Source: a bacterium (lineage in GTDB: Bacteria; Myxococcota_A; Polyangia; Nannocystales; Nannocystaceae). Taken from it: a stretch of DNA of 64,000 nucleotides. A program made the position numbers and the translations under genes. Positions 25,787 through 33,107 of this stretch are shown in pieces. Each line of letters begins with the position of its first letter. Position 1 is the first letter of the stretch. The stretch spans positions 124,001-188,000 of the forward strand of contig JANSYI010000015.1 of the NCBI GenBank assembly GCA_024742475.1, given 5' to 3'. Below the pieces are notes generated by a model that did no database searches, was not told the DNA's origin, and was given only the letters and a program-made list of their open reading frames with translations.

Positions 25787-26827
25787 GTGAAGTCGCCGAT
25801 GCCTCGAATCCTCTCGGCCTGGGTCATGTGTTGCCTGATGCCGGCGTGCGCCGAGCCGCGCGAGGAGCAGGACCCCGCCACCGCTCCGACGGGCGCGAGC
25901 GTGGGCGCGAGCGCGACCGACTCCCCGTCGACCTCGAGCGCGACCGGGCCAACCTCGGGGGACGGCGATGCCAGCGACACGGAACGCCTCGACATCGCGC
26001 CTGCGCCCGACGTGGCGAGCGGAGATGGCTGCGACGCAGTCGACCTGCTGTTCGTGATCGACAACTCCGCCTCGATGGGCACCTATCAGCAAGCGCTGGC
26101 CGACGCGTTTCCCACGTTCATCGACCAGGTCTTCGCGACGCTTCCTACGGGGGTGTCGGTGCACATCGGCGTGACGACGACGGACTTTTGGTGCACGCCC
26201 GAGTCGTGCGAGTGCGCCGAGTCCACGCTGGCGTGCCAGACCGACGCCAGCTTGGCCGAGGTCGAGGCCCACTACGCACCGCCGACGAGCGGAGACAACG
26301 GGACGAACGGCGGGCAGGGGCGGCTGTACGTCTACGACGGCTTGCCCTTCTTCGAGACCTCGACCGACGACGATCCCGCGGCGGTCACCGCCTGGTTTTC
26401 CGGCGCGGCGACCGGCGCCGGGGAGCAGGGCTGCTCGTTCGAGATGCCGGTCGCCGCGGCTGGCTACGTGGCGCATCCGAGCAACGAGGCCACCAACGCC
26501 GGGTTCATCCGGGACGAGGGCGCCGTGTTGCTGGTCTTCTTCTTGACCGACGAGCCGGACAAGTCCCCCGAACCGACGGCGACCTACCTCGAGTCGTTTC
26601 TGGCCGCGAAGGCCGAGTGCGGGGGCGCCGACTGTGTGATCTCCGGAGGGCTGATCCCCTCGTGCGTCAGCGAGATCAATCAAAAGAGCTGGCAGTTCCT
26701 CGAGGGCGTCTCCAACGAGCCGGTATGGTCCGACATCACCGACGTCAACGCCTATCCGTCGGTCGTCGGCGACGCGCTCTCGGTCGCGGTGACCGACCTG
26801 TGCGAGACGATCGTTCCCGCGGGCTGA
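25787..26827 (+). CDS. Lipoprotein with von Willebrand factor A-like domain
   Basis: About 346 residues. Signal peptide with lipobox MPAC (Cys21 from the GTG; ATG at 25799 is the alternative start), a Ser/Thr/Asp linker, then a VWA-like domain beginning LLFVIDNSASM, which carries the D-x-S-x-S metal-ion-dependent adhesion motif. FFLTDEPDKS near the middle resembles the later conserved Asp region. Cys-rich insertions (CTPESCECAESTLAC) suggest disulphides outside the cytoplasm. Such proteins usually bind protein or polysaccharide ligands through the metal site; this type is abundant in myxobacteria. A -10-like TACGAT precedes the GTG by 9 nt, favouring that start. Confidence 0.8.
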   Translation: MKSPMPRILSAWVMCCLMPACAEPREEQDPATAPTGASVGASATDSPSTSSATGPTSGDGDASDTERLDIAPAPDVASGDGCDAVDLLFVIDNSASMGTYQQALADAFPTFIDQVFATLPTGVSVHIGVTTTDFWCTPESCECAESTLACQTDASLAEVEAHYAPPTSGDNGTNGGQGRLYVYDGLPFFETSTDDDPAAVTAWFSGAATGAGEQGCSFEMPVAAAGYVAHPSNEATNAGFIRDEGAVLLVFFLTDEPDKSPEPTATYLESFLAAKAECGGADCVISGGLIPSCVSEINQKSWQFLEGVSNEPVWSDITDVNAYPSVVGDALSVAVTDLCETIVPAG

Positions 26828-26908
26828 TCGTTTGCTGGCGAGGGCGACCGCGACGCGCGGAACATTTTTTCGGAACGCGTCTCAGTCGAGCGCGACCAGC
26901 CCTCCGAC

Positions 26909-27394
26909 ATGAAGACACAATCAGCGCTCGCCATTCCTCTCGTCGTCTCCGCATTCGTGGCCGTCGCCGCGCCCAGCTCGAGGGCGCATGCGGCCGCACC
27001 CGAGTGTGCAGACCTCACCGTTGGAGCGATGGGGGATCTTCAGGACCAGATCTCGGCCGCACTCTTCGCGGTCCCTGCCGGGACGCAGCCGCAATACGTA
27101 GCCGCTCGCAACGCCCTCACTGAGGCTCAAGACGAAATCGAGGACGCGATCGCCTTCATGGAGGACAATGACCCAGCCACGACGCACTACGCTGAAGCCG
27201 CCCAGCTGGCGGCCTGGCTCAGCCGAGCCAACGTCGACCTTTGGAATGGGGCGCTCCAAGCTTCCGTCGGTGCTGCGGTTCACGGAAGCTCGCAAGCACG
27301 GTCAGCGTTCAAGCTGACCATGGAGGCGAGCGAGACCACGACGGACCTTCGGCGCAAAGCTGGTCTCTGCTACATGGGCGGATACCTGCCGTAG
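26909..27394 (+). CDS. Small secreted protein of unknown function
   Basis: A 161-residue protein with a Sec signal peptide (MKTQSALAIPLVVSAFVAV, predicted cleavage after SSRAHA). The mature part is short, helical and rich in Ala, with two Cys (ECADL near its N-terminus, GLCYMGGYLP at the C-terminus) that could pair. No family was recognised. It lies 81 bp after the VWA-like lipoprotein gene and convergent with the CoA-binding protein gene, so it may share the lipoprotein transcript. Confidence 0.7.
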   Translation: MKTQSALAIPLVVSAFVAVAAPSSRAHAAAPECADLTVGAMGDLQDQISAALFAVPAGTQPQYVAARNALTEAQDEIEDAIAFMEDNDPATTHYAEAAQLAAWLSRANVDLWNGALQASVGAAVHGSSQARSAFKLTMEASETTTDLRRKAGLCYMGGYLP

Positions 27395-27425
27395 GCGAGC
27401 CGATCAGCCTCTGCGTCGGATGGTG

Positions 27426-27818
27426 TCAGCCGCGGCGCGGCAGCTCGACGAGGATGCAGGGTCCACCCGCGATGACGGACAGCCCGGCCTCTTCGGCGGC
27501 CCGGATGGCGCGAGGGCTCTCGGCACCGGGCTGCATCCACAGGTGGCGAATCCCCGCGGCGATCGCATCCTCTACGACCTTCTCGGTCACCGCCGGTGGT
27601 GTGATGATCGAGACCCCGTGCACCGGGGTGGGGAGGTCGGCCAGCGTTGCCACGACGGTGGCGCCCTCGATCTCGCCCGACTCTCGAGGGTTGACCGCGA
27701 CCACCGGCATGTCTCGGTCGAGGTAGGCGCGAAGGACCTTGTTTCCGAACTTGCTGCGGTCGCGCGACGCCCCGACGACGGCAAAGGACTCTCCCGAGAG
27801 GAACTGGTCGACGCTCAC
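27426..27818 (-). CDS. CoA-binding (YccU-type) protein
   Basis: A 130-residue Rossmann-fold protein of the small CoA-binding family. Landmarks: FAVVGASRDRSKFGNKVLR at the N-terminus, MPVVAVNPRESGEIEG, VHGVSIITPPAVTEKVVEDA, HLWMQPGAES and the end motif GGPCILVELP. Relatives are related to succinyl-CoA synthetase CoA-binding domains, but the physiological role is unknown. Start is a GTG. TACCCA lies 7 nt upstream, only a partial match to the -10 pattern seen elsewhere. Divergent from the lipoprotein at 28064 across a 245-bp gap holding an imperfect tandem repeat. Confidence 0.9.
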   Translation of the reverse strand: MSVDQFLSGESFAVVGASRDRSKFGNKVLRAYLDRDMPVVAVNPRESGEIEGATVVATLADLPTPVHGVSIITPPAVTEKVVEDAIAAGIRHLWMQPGAESPRAIRAAEEAGLSVIAGGPCILVELPRRG

Positions 27819-27888
27819 GATTTGGTGGGTAGCACAGCTCGGGCATCGAGCACGCTCTTCACACGCAGGCCAGAGGGATCAGCACCAC

Positions 27889-27990
27889 CGAACGTCCGCA
27901 TCGCGGACGTCCGGGCGCTCTGAGTGCTGCTCAGACCCCTCGAAGTTCCGCATCGGGGGCGTTCGAGCACCCTGAGCGGTGGTCGGGACC
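27889..27990. repeat. Two imperfect ~50-bp tandem repeats in a divergent intergenic gap
   Basis: Units at 27889-27937 and 27941-27989 share about 75 percent of positions (both start CGAA, contain TCCGCATCG, CTGAG and end GACCC). The first unit also forms two hairpins: CGTCCGC-ATC-GCGGACG and TCTGAG-TGCTG-CTCAGA; the second has decayed stems. Placed between divergent genes, they may be operator sites or a degraded repeat element. Confidence 0.6.
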
Positions 27991-28063
27991 CGCCCCGAGA
28001 AGAAACCTTCGAGCCCCCGTCAGATCGTCGGTCACGTTCGCAAAGACCACTTGGAAACTTCTG

Positions 28064-29722
28064 ATGCAGCGCTGGTCGACGTGGCTCCCTCTCGTGTTGT
28101 GTGTTGGATGTGCCGACGGCTCATCCAGCTTCCCTGCTGGTTCCAACGGAACCGCACCCGGACAAGTAGGGACCGACTCCGGCGAAACCGACACCGACGG
28201 TGAAGGCAGCGGAGGCGTGGCGTCCGGTGGAGCGCACAGCGATACATCGGGAGGCGCCGTATGCTCCGAAGGCGACGGCTGTGGGATCGGAGACCCCTGC
28301 TCGAACCCCGAGAGCTGCGCGAGCGGCTTCTGCGTCGATGGAGTTTGCTGCGAGACGGCCTGCGATGGGGTCTGCGAGCGCTGCGACCCGCTCGGTACGT
28401 GCATCGCCGACTCGCCCGCATCCGACCCGGAATGCGGAGACGAGGGGGAGGCGTCGAACTGGACGATCGGCCTCGGCGCTCCCGTCGACGTCGAAGCGGA
28501 GCCCAACAGCAACTTCGATCGCGGCAGCGGTACGGTCGTCGACGAGATGGGCAACGTCTACCTCGTGGGGACGTTCAACCAGCAGGTCGACTTCGGTGGC
28601 GGAGTCGAAGTTGCGGTGGGCGACGACCCGTTCATCGTGAGCTATACGCCGGAGGGCGCGTACCGCTGGCATACGCACTTCGGCGGGCCCGGTCACGACA
28701 CCGCGGGCGGTGTGGCTCTACTCCCGGGGGCGAACGAGATCGTGTTCGTCGGTGCCAGTACCGGCGACCCCGGACTTCCCGGCGTGTGGCCCGACGGGCA
28801 GCTCAACGCGGTCGTCGCGACGTTCAATCGAGACACCGGCGCCGTCACGGGGGCGCGCGCGCTCGAGGCGACGGAGCAGAGCCGTTCGCTGGCGGTCGCG
28901 ACCGATGCCTCGGGTATCTACGTCACGGGAGGATTTCGCGGCACGTTCCAGCCGGGTACACAGACGGCGGTCGGGGAGGAGGACCTGTTTGCGGTCCGCC
29001 TCGACGCCGCGCTCCAGCCCACGTGGACCTGGACCGATGGCGGCGCGTTCAAGGATCTCGGGCGCGCGGTCGCCGTCAGCCCCGCCGGTGACGTCGCCTT
29101 GACCGGATACCGTTCGGTGTCGGACGACTCGCAGAACATCATCGTGACCCGCTTCAACGCCCCACTCGGCGCAACCCCGGCGTGGCACAACGACTACGCC
29201 TCGCCGCCTGCAGGGGCTGCAAAGGGCCATGCCGTCGCGTGGACGCCCGACGGCGATGTGTTGATGGCCGGCTTCTACACCGGGCCGGTCCAGTTCGGTC
29301 AATCCACCGCCGACGGCGGGGGCCGAGACGCCGTTCTCGCGCGCCTCGATGGAGGCAGTGGCGCCACCGTCTGGGCCAACACCTACGGGGGCGCGAGCGA
29401 CGACCACTTCCGTGCCCTCGCCGTGGATGTGGCCGGCAACACGTTCATCGCCGGAGACTTCAGCGAAACCATCACCGTCGGCGCCGCCCTCACGTCGAAC
29501 GGGGGCAAGGACGCTCTCGTCGCCAAGATCGACCCCGACGGAAACGTCGTGTGGAGTCGCGCGTACGGCGGAGCGTCTCACGACAACGGCAACGCCATCG
29601 CGCTCTCGGCAGACGGAACGTTCTTCACGGCGGGGCACTACCGGGAAAGCACCAGCTTCGAGACGATCGCGCTCAGTGCGGCCGAAGGCGCCGACATCTT
29701 CTTGATGCGACTCGGCCAGTGA
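28064..29722 (+). CDS. Cys-rich plus beta-propeller lipoprotein
   Basis: A 552-residue lipoprotein (lipobox CVGC, Cys16). A Gly/Ser/Thr/Asp linker leads to a Cys-rich knot-like module (about 68-120, CASGFCVDGVCCETACDGVC) common on myxobacterial surface proteins, then a beta-propeller of SBBP-type repeats. Repeated phrases such as DEMGNVYLVGTF, DASGIYVTGGF, SPAGDVALTGYR, TPDGDVLMAGFYTG and DVAGNTFIAGDF mark individual blades, each about 50 residues. Likely surface-exposed and ligand-binding; function unknown. No clear -10 or ribosome site is adjacent to the ATG. Confidence 0.85.
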   Translation: MQRWSTWLPLVLCVGCADGSSSFPAGSNGTAPGQVGTDSGETDTDGEGSGGVASGGAHSDTSGGAVCSEGDGCGIGDPCSNPESCASGFCVDGVCCETACDGVCERCDPLGTCIADSPASDPECGDEGEASNWTIGLGAPVDVEAEPNSNFDRGSGTVVDEMGNVYLVGTFNQQVDFGGGVEVAVGDDPFIVSYTPEGAYRWHTHFGGPGHDTAGGVALLPGANEIVFVGASTGDPGLPGVWPDGQLNAVVATFNRDTGAVTGARALEATEQSRSLAVATDASGIYVTGGFRGTFQPGTQTAVGEEDLFAVRLDAALQPTWTWTDGGAFKDLGRAVAVSPAGDVALTGYRSVSDDSQNIIVTRFNAPLGATPAWHNDYASPPAGAAKGHAVAWTPDGDVLMAGFYTGPVQFGQSTADGGGRDAVLARLDGGSGATVWANTYGGASDDHFRALAVDVAGNTFIAGDFSETITVGAALTSNGGKDALVAKIDPDGNVVWSRAYGGASHDNGNAIALSADGTFFTAGHYRESTSFETIALSAAEGADIFLMRLGQ

Positions 29723-29822
29723 GCGGCTCCTGCTCGGGTGCGGGGATCGAAGCACTTTGCGCCCGGACCGTTACATGGAGTTTGCACGTACGCCTTGCGA
29801 AGTGTCGGATCATGGAGCCGCC

Positions 29823-30554
29823 ATGCGCCCACTCATCCTTGCGCCCGTCCTCGCGGTCGGTGCCTGTGGCGTCACTCCAGCGAAGAGCAACGGGCAAACC
29901 CCAATGGAAGCGACCTCACCTGTACCGCTTGGCTTGCATGCCGAGCTTGCGGCCTCTCTCCGTGCGGCGAACGACGCCGCCGCGTCCGTGTCGGAGGAAC
30001 GACGCGCCCTGCTCGATCACATCGCCAGCCACGTCGCCGCGCGACTCGAGGCGGGGGAGACGGCTCGGCTCTTGTTCATCTGCACGCACAACTCTCGCCG
30101 AAGTCACATGGGCCAGCTCTGGGCCGCCGCCGCCGCAGCCTACTTTGGCATCGATGGCGTCGAGACGTTTTCGGGCGGCACGGAAGCGACCGCCTTCAAC
30201 CCCCGCGCGGTGGCTGCTCTGCAGCGCGCCGGCTTTGCAATCGAGGCGCCCGACACCTCCCTCGACAACCCGGAGTACGCCGTGTCCCTCGGAGAGGGCA
30301 TGTCGTCGCAGGTCGCGTACTCGAAACGCTACGTCGATCCGCCCAACCCCACCGAGGCCTTCGTCGCGGTGATGACGTGCAGCGACGCCGACGAAGCCTG
30401 CCCCTTCGTGCCCGGGGCCGACCTGCGCGTCGCGTTGCCGTACATCGATCCGAAGGTCTCCGACGGCACCCCGGACGAATCGGCCACGTACGACGCGCGT
30501 AGTGAGCAGATCGCCCAGGAGATGGTCTACCTTTTCTCGCGGGTTTCCTCGTGA
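29823..30554 (+). CDS. Lipoprotein with ArsC/LMW protein tyrosine phosphatase-like domain
   Basis: A 243-residue protein with a lipoprotein signal (lipobox VGAC, Cys15) and a domain from about residue 80 resembling thioredoxin-coupled arsenate reductase and low-molecular-weight tyrosine phosphatase. The P-loop C-x5-R is Cys87-THNSR-Arg93 in LFICTHNSRRSHMGQLW. A redox pair C-x6-C (Cys186 and Cys193, CSDADEACP) corresponds to the shuttle cysteines of ArsC. Relatives are normally cytoplasmic, so lipidation and export is odd. It could act as a periplasmic phosphatase or reductase if a periplasmic thiol donor exists. The ATG at 29823 is chosen because it begins a good signal peptide. Confidence 0.75.
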   Translation: MRPLILAPVLAVGACGVTPAKSNGQTPMEATSPVPLGLHAELAASLRAANDAAASVSEERRALLDHIASHVAARLEAGETARLLFICTHNSRRSHMGQLWAAAAAAYFGIDGVETFSGGTEATAFNPRAVAALQRAGFAIEAPDTSLDNPEYAVSLGEGMSSQVAYSKRYVDPPNPTEAFVAVMTCSDADEACPFVPGADLRVALPYIDPKVSDGTPDESATYDARSEQIAQEMVYLFSRVSS

Positions 30555-30575
30555 AGCCGCGCCCGCAGGCGGCGA

Positions 30576-32129
30576 CTACGGCGTCGAGACCTTCGCTCGG
30601 CCGCCGGCGTTGCCGGAGCGCTCGAGCTTGATGACGTAGTTCTGGCCCTGCCGCTTGACGATGATCTTCGTGGGCGGTCGGTTGGCGCTGAGGCCCAAGA
30701 GGCTCTGCGGGTTGAACTCGGACTGGCCGAGGCGCTGCAGAACCTTGGGACCAACGGCGACGGTGCCCGCGGCGAGGTGGCCTTGGCTCTTGCCCGCAGG
30801 GGTGCCGCCCTTGGTGTCTTCGAGCCACTTGGCCAAGACGGTGTCTGCGTTGCGGCCGACGACGACCATGCCTGCGCCGGCCCGGCTTGGAAAGGCCATC
30901 GCGATGCGCAGGCGGTTGTTCTCGGTGAGCAGTGCCCGGAGATCTGCGGGCACGTACTTGCTGGCGTTCTCGAGAGCGACCACGTGAATCGCCTCGTTGC
31001 CGACCTTCATCTTGTTGGCCGCGAAGCTGACCGAGGGGACGTCGATCTTCACGCCGAAGCTGCGAAGCGACTTGATGGTCTTGATGTTCGATTGGACCCC
31101 GCGGATGAAGTAGAGCGTGGCGTTGCTCATCTTCGAGGGGTCGTTCGCACCGAAGCCCAGCAGCACGTGGTTGGCCGGGCCTACGCCGACCATGGAGCGG
31201 CCGTTCCACGTGCGCATCATGCCTGCGCCGCGATTGAGCAGCTCTTTGGCGTTGCCCTGCGCGAGCCCGGGTAGCGACGACACCTGGCGGCGCCCCCGGG
31301 AGATGATGCCGTCGACGTCCTTCTTGAAGTCGACGTACTTGGTGGTGGCTCCCACCGCGATCTGTTTGCTCTCGATGAGGCCCGTCAGCGCTCCTTCGGT
31401 GATGCTGGCGTCGGCGGGGATCGGCGGAGCGCCTTCGAGCTCGATCTTCAGGTTGGCGATCGAGCCGGTGACAGTGGCTCGCTCGGCGCCGAGCTGCCCG
31501 CCGTAGCGCGCGGCCTGGGCCTTCGTGACCGTGATGTTGACGTCTTGCTTGCCGTATTTGCGGCCGAGCTCGGGTCCGGTCGCGATGCCCCGCAGGTCGT
31601 CGGCGAGCGTGAGCATCGCGTTGCCCTTGTCGAGGAACGCGAGCTTGGGTCCCGCTTCACCCTGCGGACGGGTGATCCGGACCGCACCGAAGTCGCCCTC
31701 GGGCGCGAACTTCGAGAGCATCGCGGCCAGCTGAGGCACCGCGGCCTTCTTCACCGGCACGTGCACGATCGTCTGCCCTTTGACGGTGGCCATGTTCCAC
31801 GCCCGGCCGAGCCCGATGTGCTGGAACACTTGGGTCTCGAACGAACGCCCGCTGTTCTTCAGCGCCTGCGCCACCGCCTGGCGGGGCGTCATCGCGTTGG
31901 GCGAGTAGGCGAGAACTTCGGCGAGCAGATCCTTGGGGACGTCGACGTGCACCACCGCTTGTGGCGTGGCCGGCAGGTCGAGCGGCTTGGGCATCGTCGG
32001 CGCGCTCGGACGCGCGGTCGTGCTGTCGGTGGGCCCCTTCGACGCACCACCACCGCCTGTGTTGCGCTTGCACGCCAGCGGGCTGAGGGCGAGGAGCGAC
32101 GCGAGGAGGGCGGGGTAGAGCGAGCGCAT
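30576..32129 (-). CDS. Lipoprotein of unknown function
   Basis: A 517-residue lipoprotein with lipobox PLAC (Cys20) and a short Gly/Thr/Ser linker. The body is a regular alpha/beta sequence rich in Lys, Gly and Ala with phrases such as AVVHVDVPKDLLAEVLAYSP, GFGANDPSKMSNATLYFIRG and RIAMAFPSRAGAGMVVVGR. It looks like two or three repeats of a roughly 150-residue fold, but no family was recognised. A TAGCTT -10-like element and a perfect 15-bp palindrome lie directly before the ATG, suggesting control by a repressor. Convergent with the ArsC-like gene (21-bp gap). Confidence 0.8.
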   Translation of the reverse strand: MRSLYPALLASLLALSPLACKRNTGGGGASKGPTDSTTARPSAPTMPKPLDLPATPQAVVHVDVPKDLLAEVLAYSPNAMTPRQAVAQALKNSGRSFETQVFQHIGLGRAWNMATVKGQTIVHVPVKKAAVPQLAAMLSKFAPEGDFGAVRITRPQGEAGPKLAFLDKGNAMLTLADDLRGIATGPELGRKYGKQDVNITVTKAQAARYGGQLGAERATVTGSIANLKIELEGAPPIPADASITEGALTGLIESKQIAVGATTKYVDFKKDVDGIISRGRRQVSSLPGLAQGNAKELLNRGAGMMRTWNGRSMVGVGPANHVLLGFGANDPSKMSNATLYFIRGVQSNIKTIKSLRSFGVKIDVPSVSFAANKMKVGNEAIHVVALENASKYVPADLRALLTENNRLRIAMAFPSRAGAGMVVVGRNADTVLAKWLEDTKGGTPAGKSQGHLAAGTVAVGPKVLQRLGQSEFNPQSLLGLSANRPPTKIIVKRQGQNYVIKLERSGNAGGRAKVSTP

Positions 32130-32144
32130 CGTCGAACTTCGACG
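32130..32144 (-). promoter_or_regulatory. Palindrome between -10-like element and start codon
   Basis: CGTCGAACTTCGACG is a perfect 7-bp inverted repeat with one central base, filling the whole space between TAGCTT (32145-32150, minus strand) and the ATG at 32129. It overlaps the expected transcription start, a classic repressor operator position; it could also be an mRNA hairpin. Confidence 0.45.
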
Positions 32145-32150
32145 AAGCTA
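32145..32150 (-). promoter_or_regulatory. -10-like element (TAGCTT)
   Basis: Minus-strand TAGCTT lies 15 nt before the ATG at 32129, giving a short leader of about 8 nt after the expected start site. Confidence 0.35.
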
Positions 32151-32179
32151 CCAGCTCGGAGATTTTCTTCCACGGCTGT

Positions 32180-33070
32180 TCAACCTGCGTTGCTAGGTTC
32201 AAACTCCGCTGGGGGCTCGAAAACACAGCGAAAACCGACCGTGATGTGGCGCAAGTCATCGGCGGCGGGCTTGCGTGCGCTGGTGCGGGCGTCCACCAAG
32301 CTCGTGCTCCAGCTTCCCCCCTTGAGCACCGAGTGCGTCGCATCGGCCCGCGTTCGCGTCCACTCGAACACGTTGCCCGCCAGGTCGTGGACCCCAAACG
32401 CGCTGGCTGACTCAGGGGACGCACCGACTGCCGTCGTGTCGCCCAGCCCCGTCTCCCACGTGTTGGCGAGCGTCGGATCGAAGGCGTCGCCCCATGGGAA
32501 GGCGGTACCTTCGTCGCCCGCGGCGGCGCGGTTCCATTGCGCCTCGGTGGGGAGGTGGCCCGAGCCGCCGTGACGTCGACCCCACCAGCTGCAGTAGCGC
32601 ACAGCATCGTGCCAGTCGACCAGGACGACCGGGTGGTGCCGCCGGGCGTCGGCGGGTTCACCGTCGGTCCACAGGAATCGTTCGACCGTCGAGTAGGGAA
32701 AACCGGTGCCTTGGGCATCCCATCGGGTCTCGTCGATCCACGGTTCGGGGGCACCGGTTGCGTTCGTGAAGTCGCTGTACTCGGCCTGGGTGACGGGGTG
32801 CGCCATGATGCGGAACCGCTGTACGGGAACGGAACGATGTTCGGCCTGGGCGCGAAGCTGTCGAAACGCCCGTAACGTCCGCGGCCCCTCACCCTCGGCG
32901 AGGTAGGCCACTGCACTCGAACGGGCGTCCAGGGTCGCCCCGGACCATGATGGGCCGAGTGGGACTTCGACAGTGTCAGTTGGGGGCAATCGTCCATACG
33001 AACATCCGCAGAACGACGCGACCAACCAGGTGAACGCAGTTCCTCGCAGACGAGCCATCGTAGGGGTCAT
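32180..33070 (-). CDS. FGE-sulfatase-fold (SUMF1-like) lipoprotein
   Basis: A 296-residue protein with a lipoprotein-like signal (lipobox FCGC) and a formylglycine-generating enzyme fold: FRIMAHPVTQAEYSDF, HPVVLVDWHDAVRYCSW, LPTEAQWNRAAAGDEGTAFPWGD, AFGVHDLAGNVFEWTRT, VLKGGSWSTS and ITVGFRCVF. The paired copper-binding catalytic Cys of true FGE (in the region after GGSW) are not present; ARTSARKPAADDLRHI occupies that place. It is therefore more likely a non-catalytic member used for binding, like many SUMF1-fold proteins attached to regulators. Starts 37 bp from the divergent CheB-CheR-like gene. Confidence 0.85.
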   Translation of the reverse strand: MTPTMARLRGTAFTWLVASFCGCSYGRLPPTDTVEVPLGPSWSGATLDARSSAVAYLAEGEGPRTLRAFRQLRAQAEHRSVPVQRFRIMAHPVTQAEYSDFTNATGAPEPWIDETRWDAQGTGFPYSTVERFLWTDGEPADARRHHPVVLVDWHDAVRYCSWWGRRHGGSGHLPTEAQWNRAAAGDEGTAFPWGDAFDPTLANTWETGLGDTTAVGASPESASAFGVHDLAGNVFEWTRTRADATHSVLKGGSWSTSLVDARTSARKPAADDLRHITVGFRCVFEPPAEFEPSNAG

Positions 33071-33095
33071 CGACGTCTGAACGCAGAGGTTGAGG

Positions 33096-33101
33096 TAGGC
33101 T
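33096..33101 (+). promoter_or_regulatory. -10-like element (TAGGCT) before the CheB-CheR-like gene
   Basis: TAGGCT ends 6 nt before the GTG at 33108. The divergent lipoprotein starts at 33070, so both promoters must fit in 37 bp. Confidence 0.4.
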
Positions 33102-33107
33102 CGACGC

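Noticed and set aside
26860..26900. Hairpin around CGCGGAACATTTTTTCGGAACGCG as a terminator
   Set aside because: The T-run is inside the loop rather than after the stem and the stem is short; no clear terminator for the VWA-like gene.
27889..27990. CRISPR-like repeat
   Set aside because: Only two imperfect units with a 3-bp gap and no spacers; kept as a tandem repeat instead.
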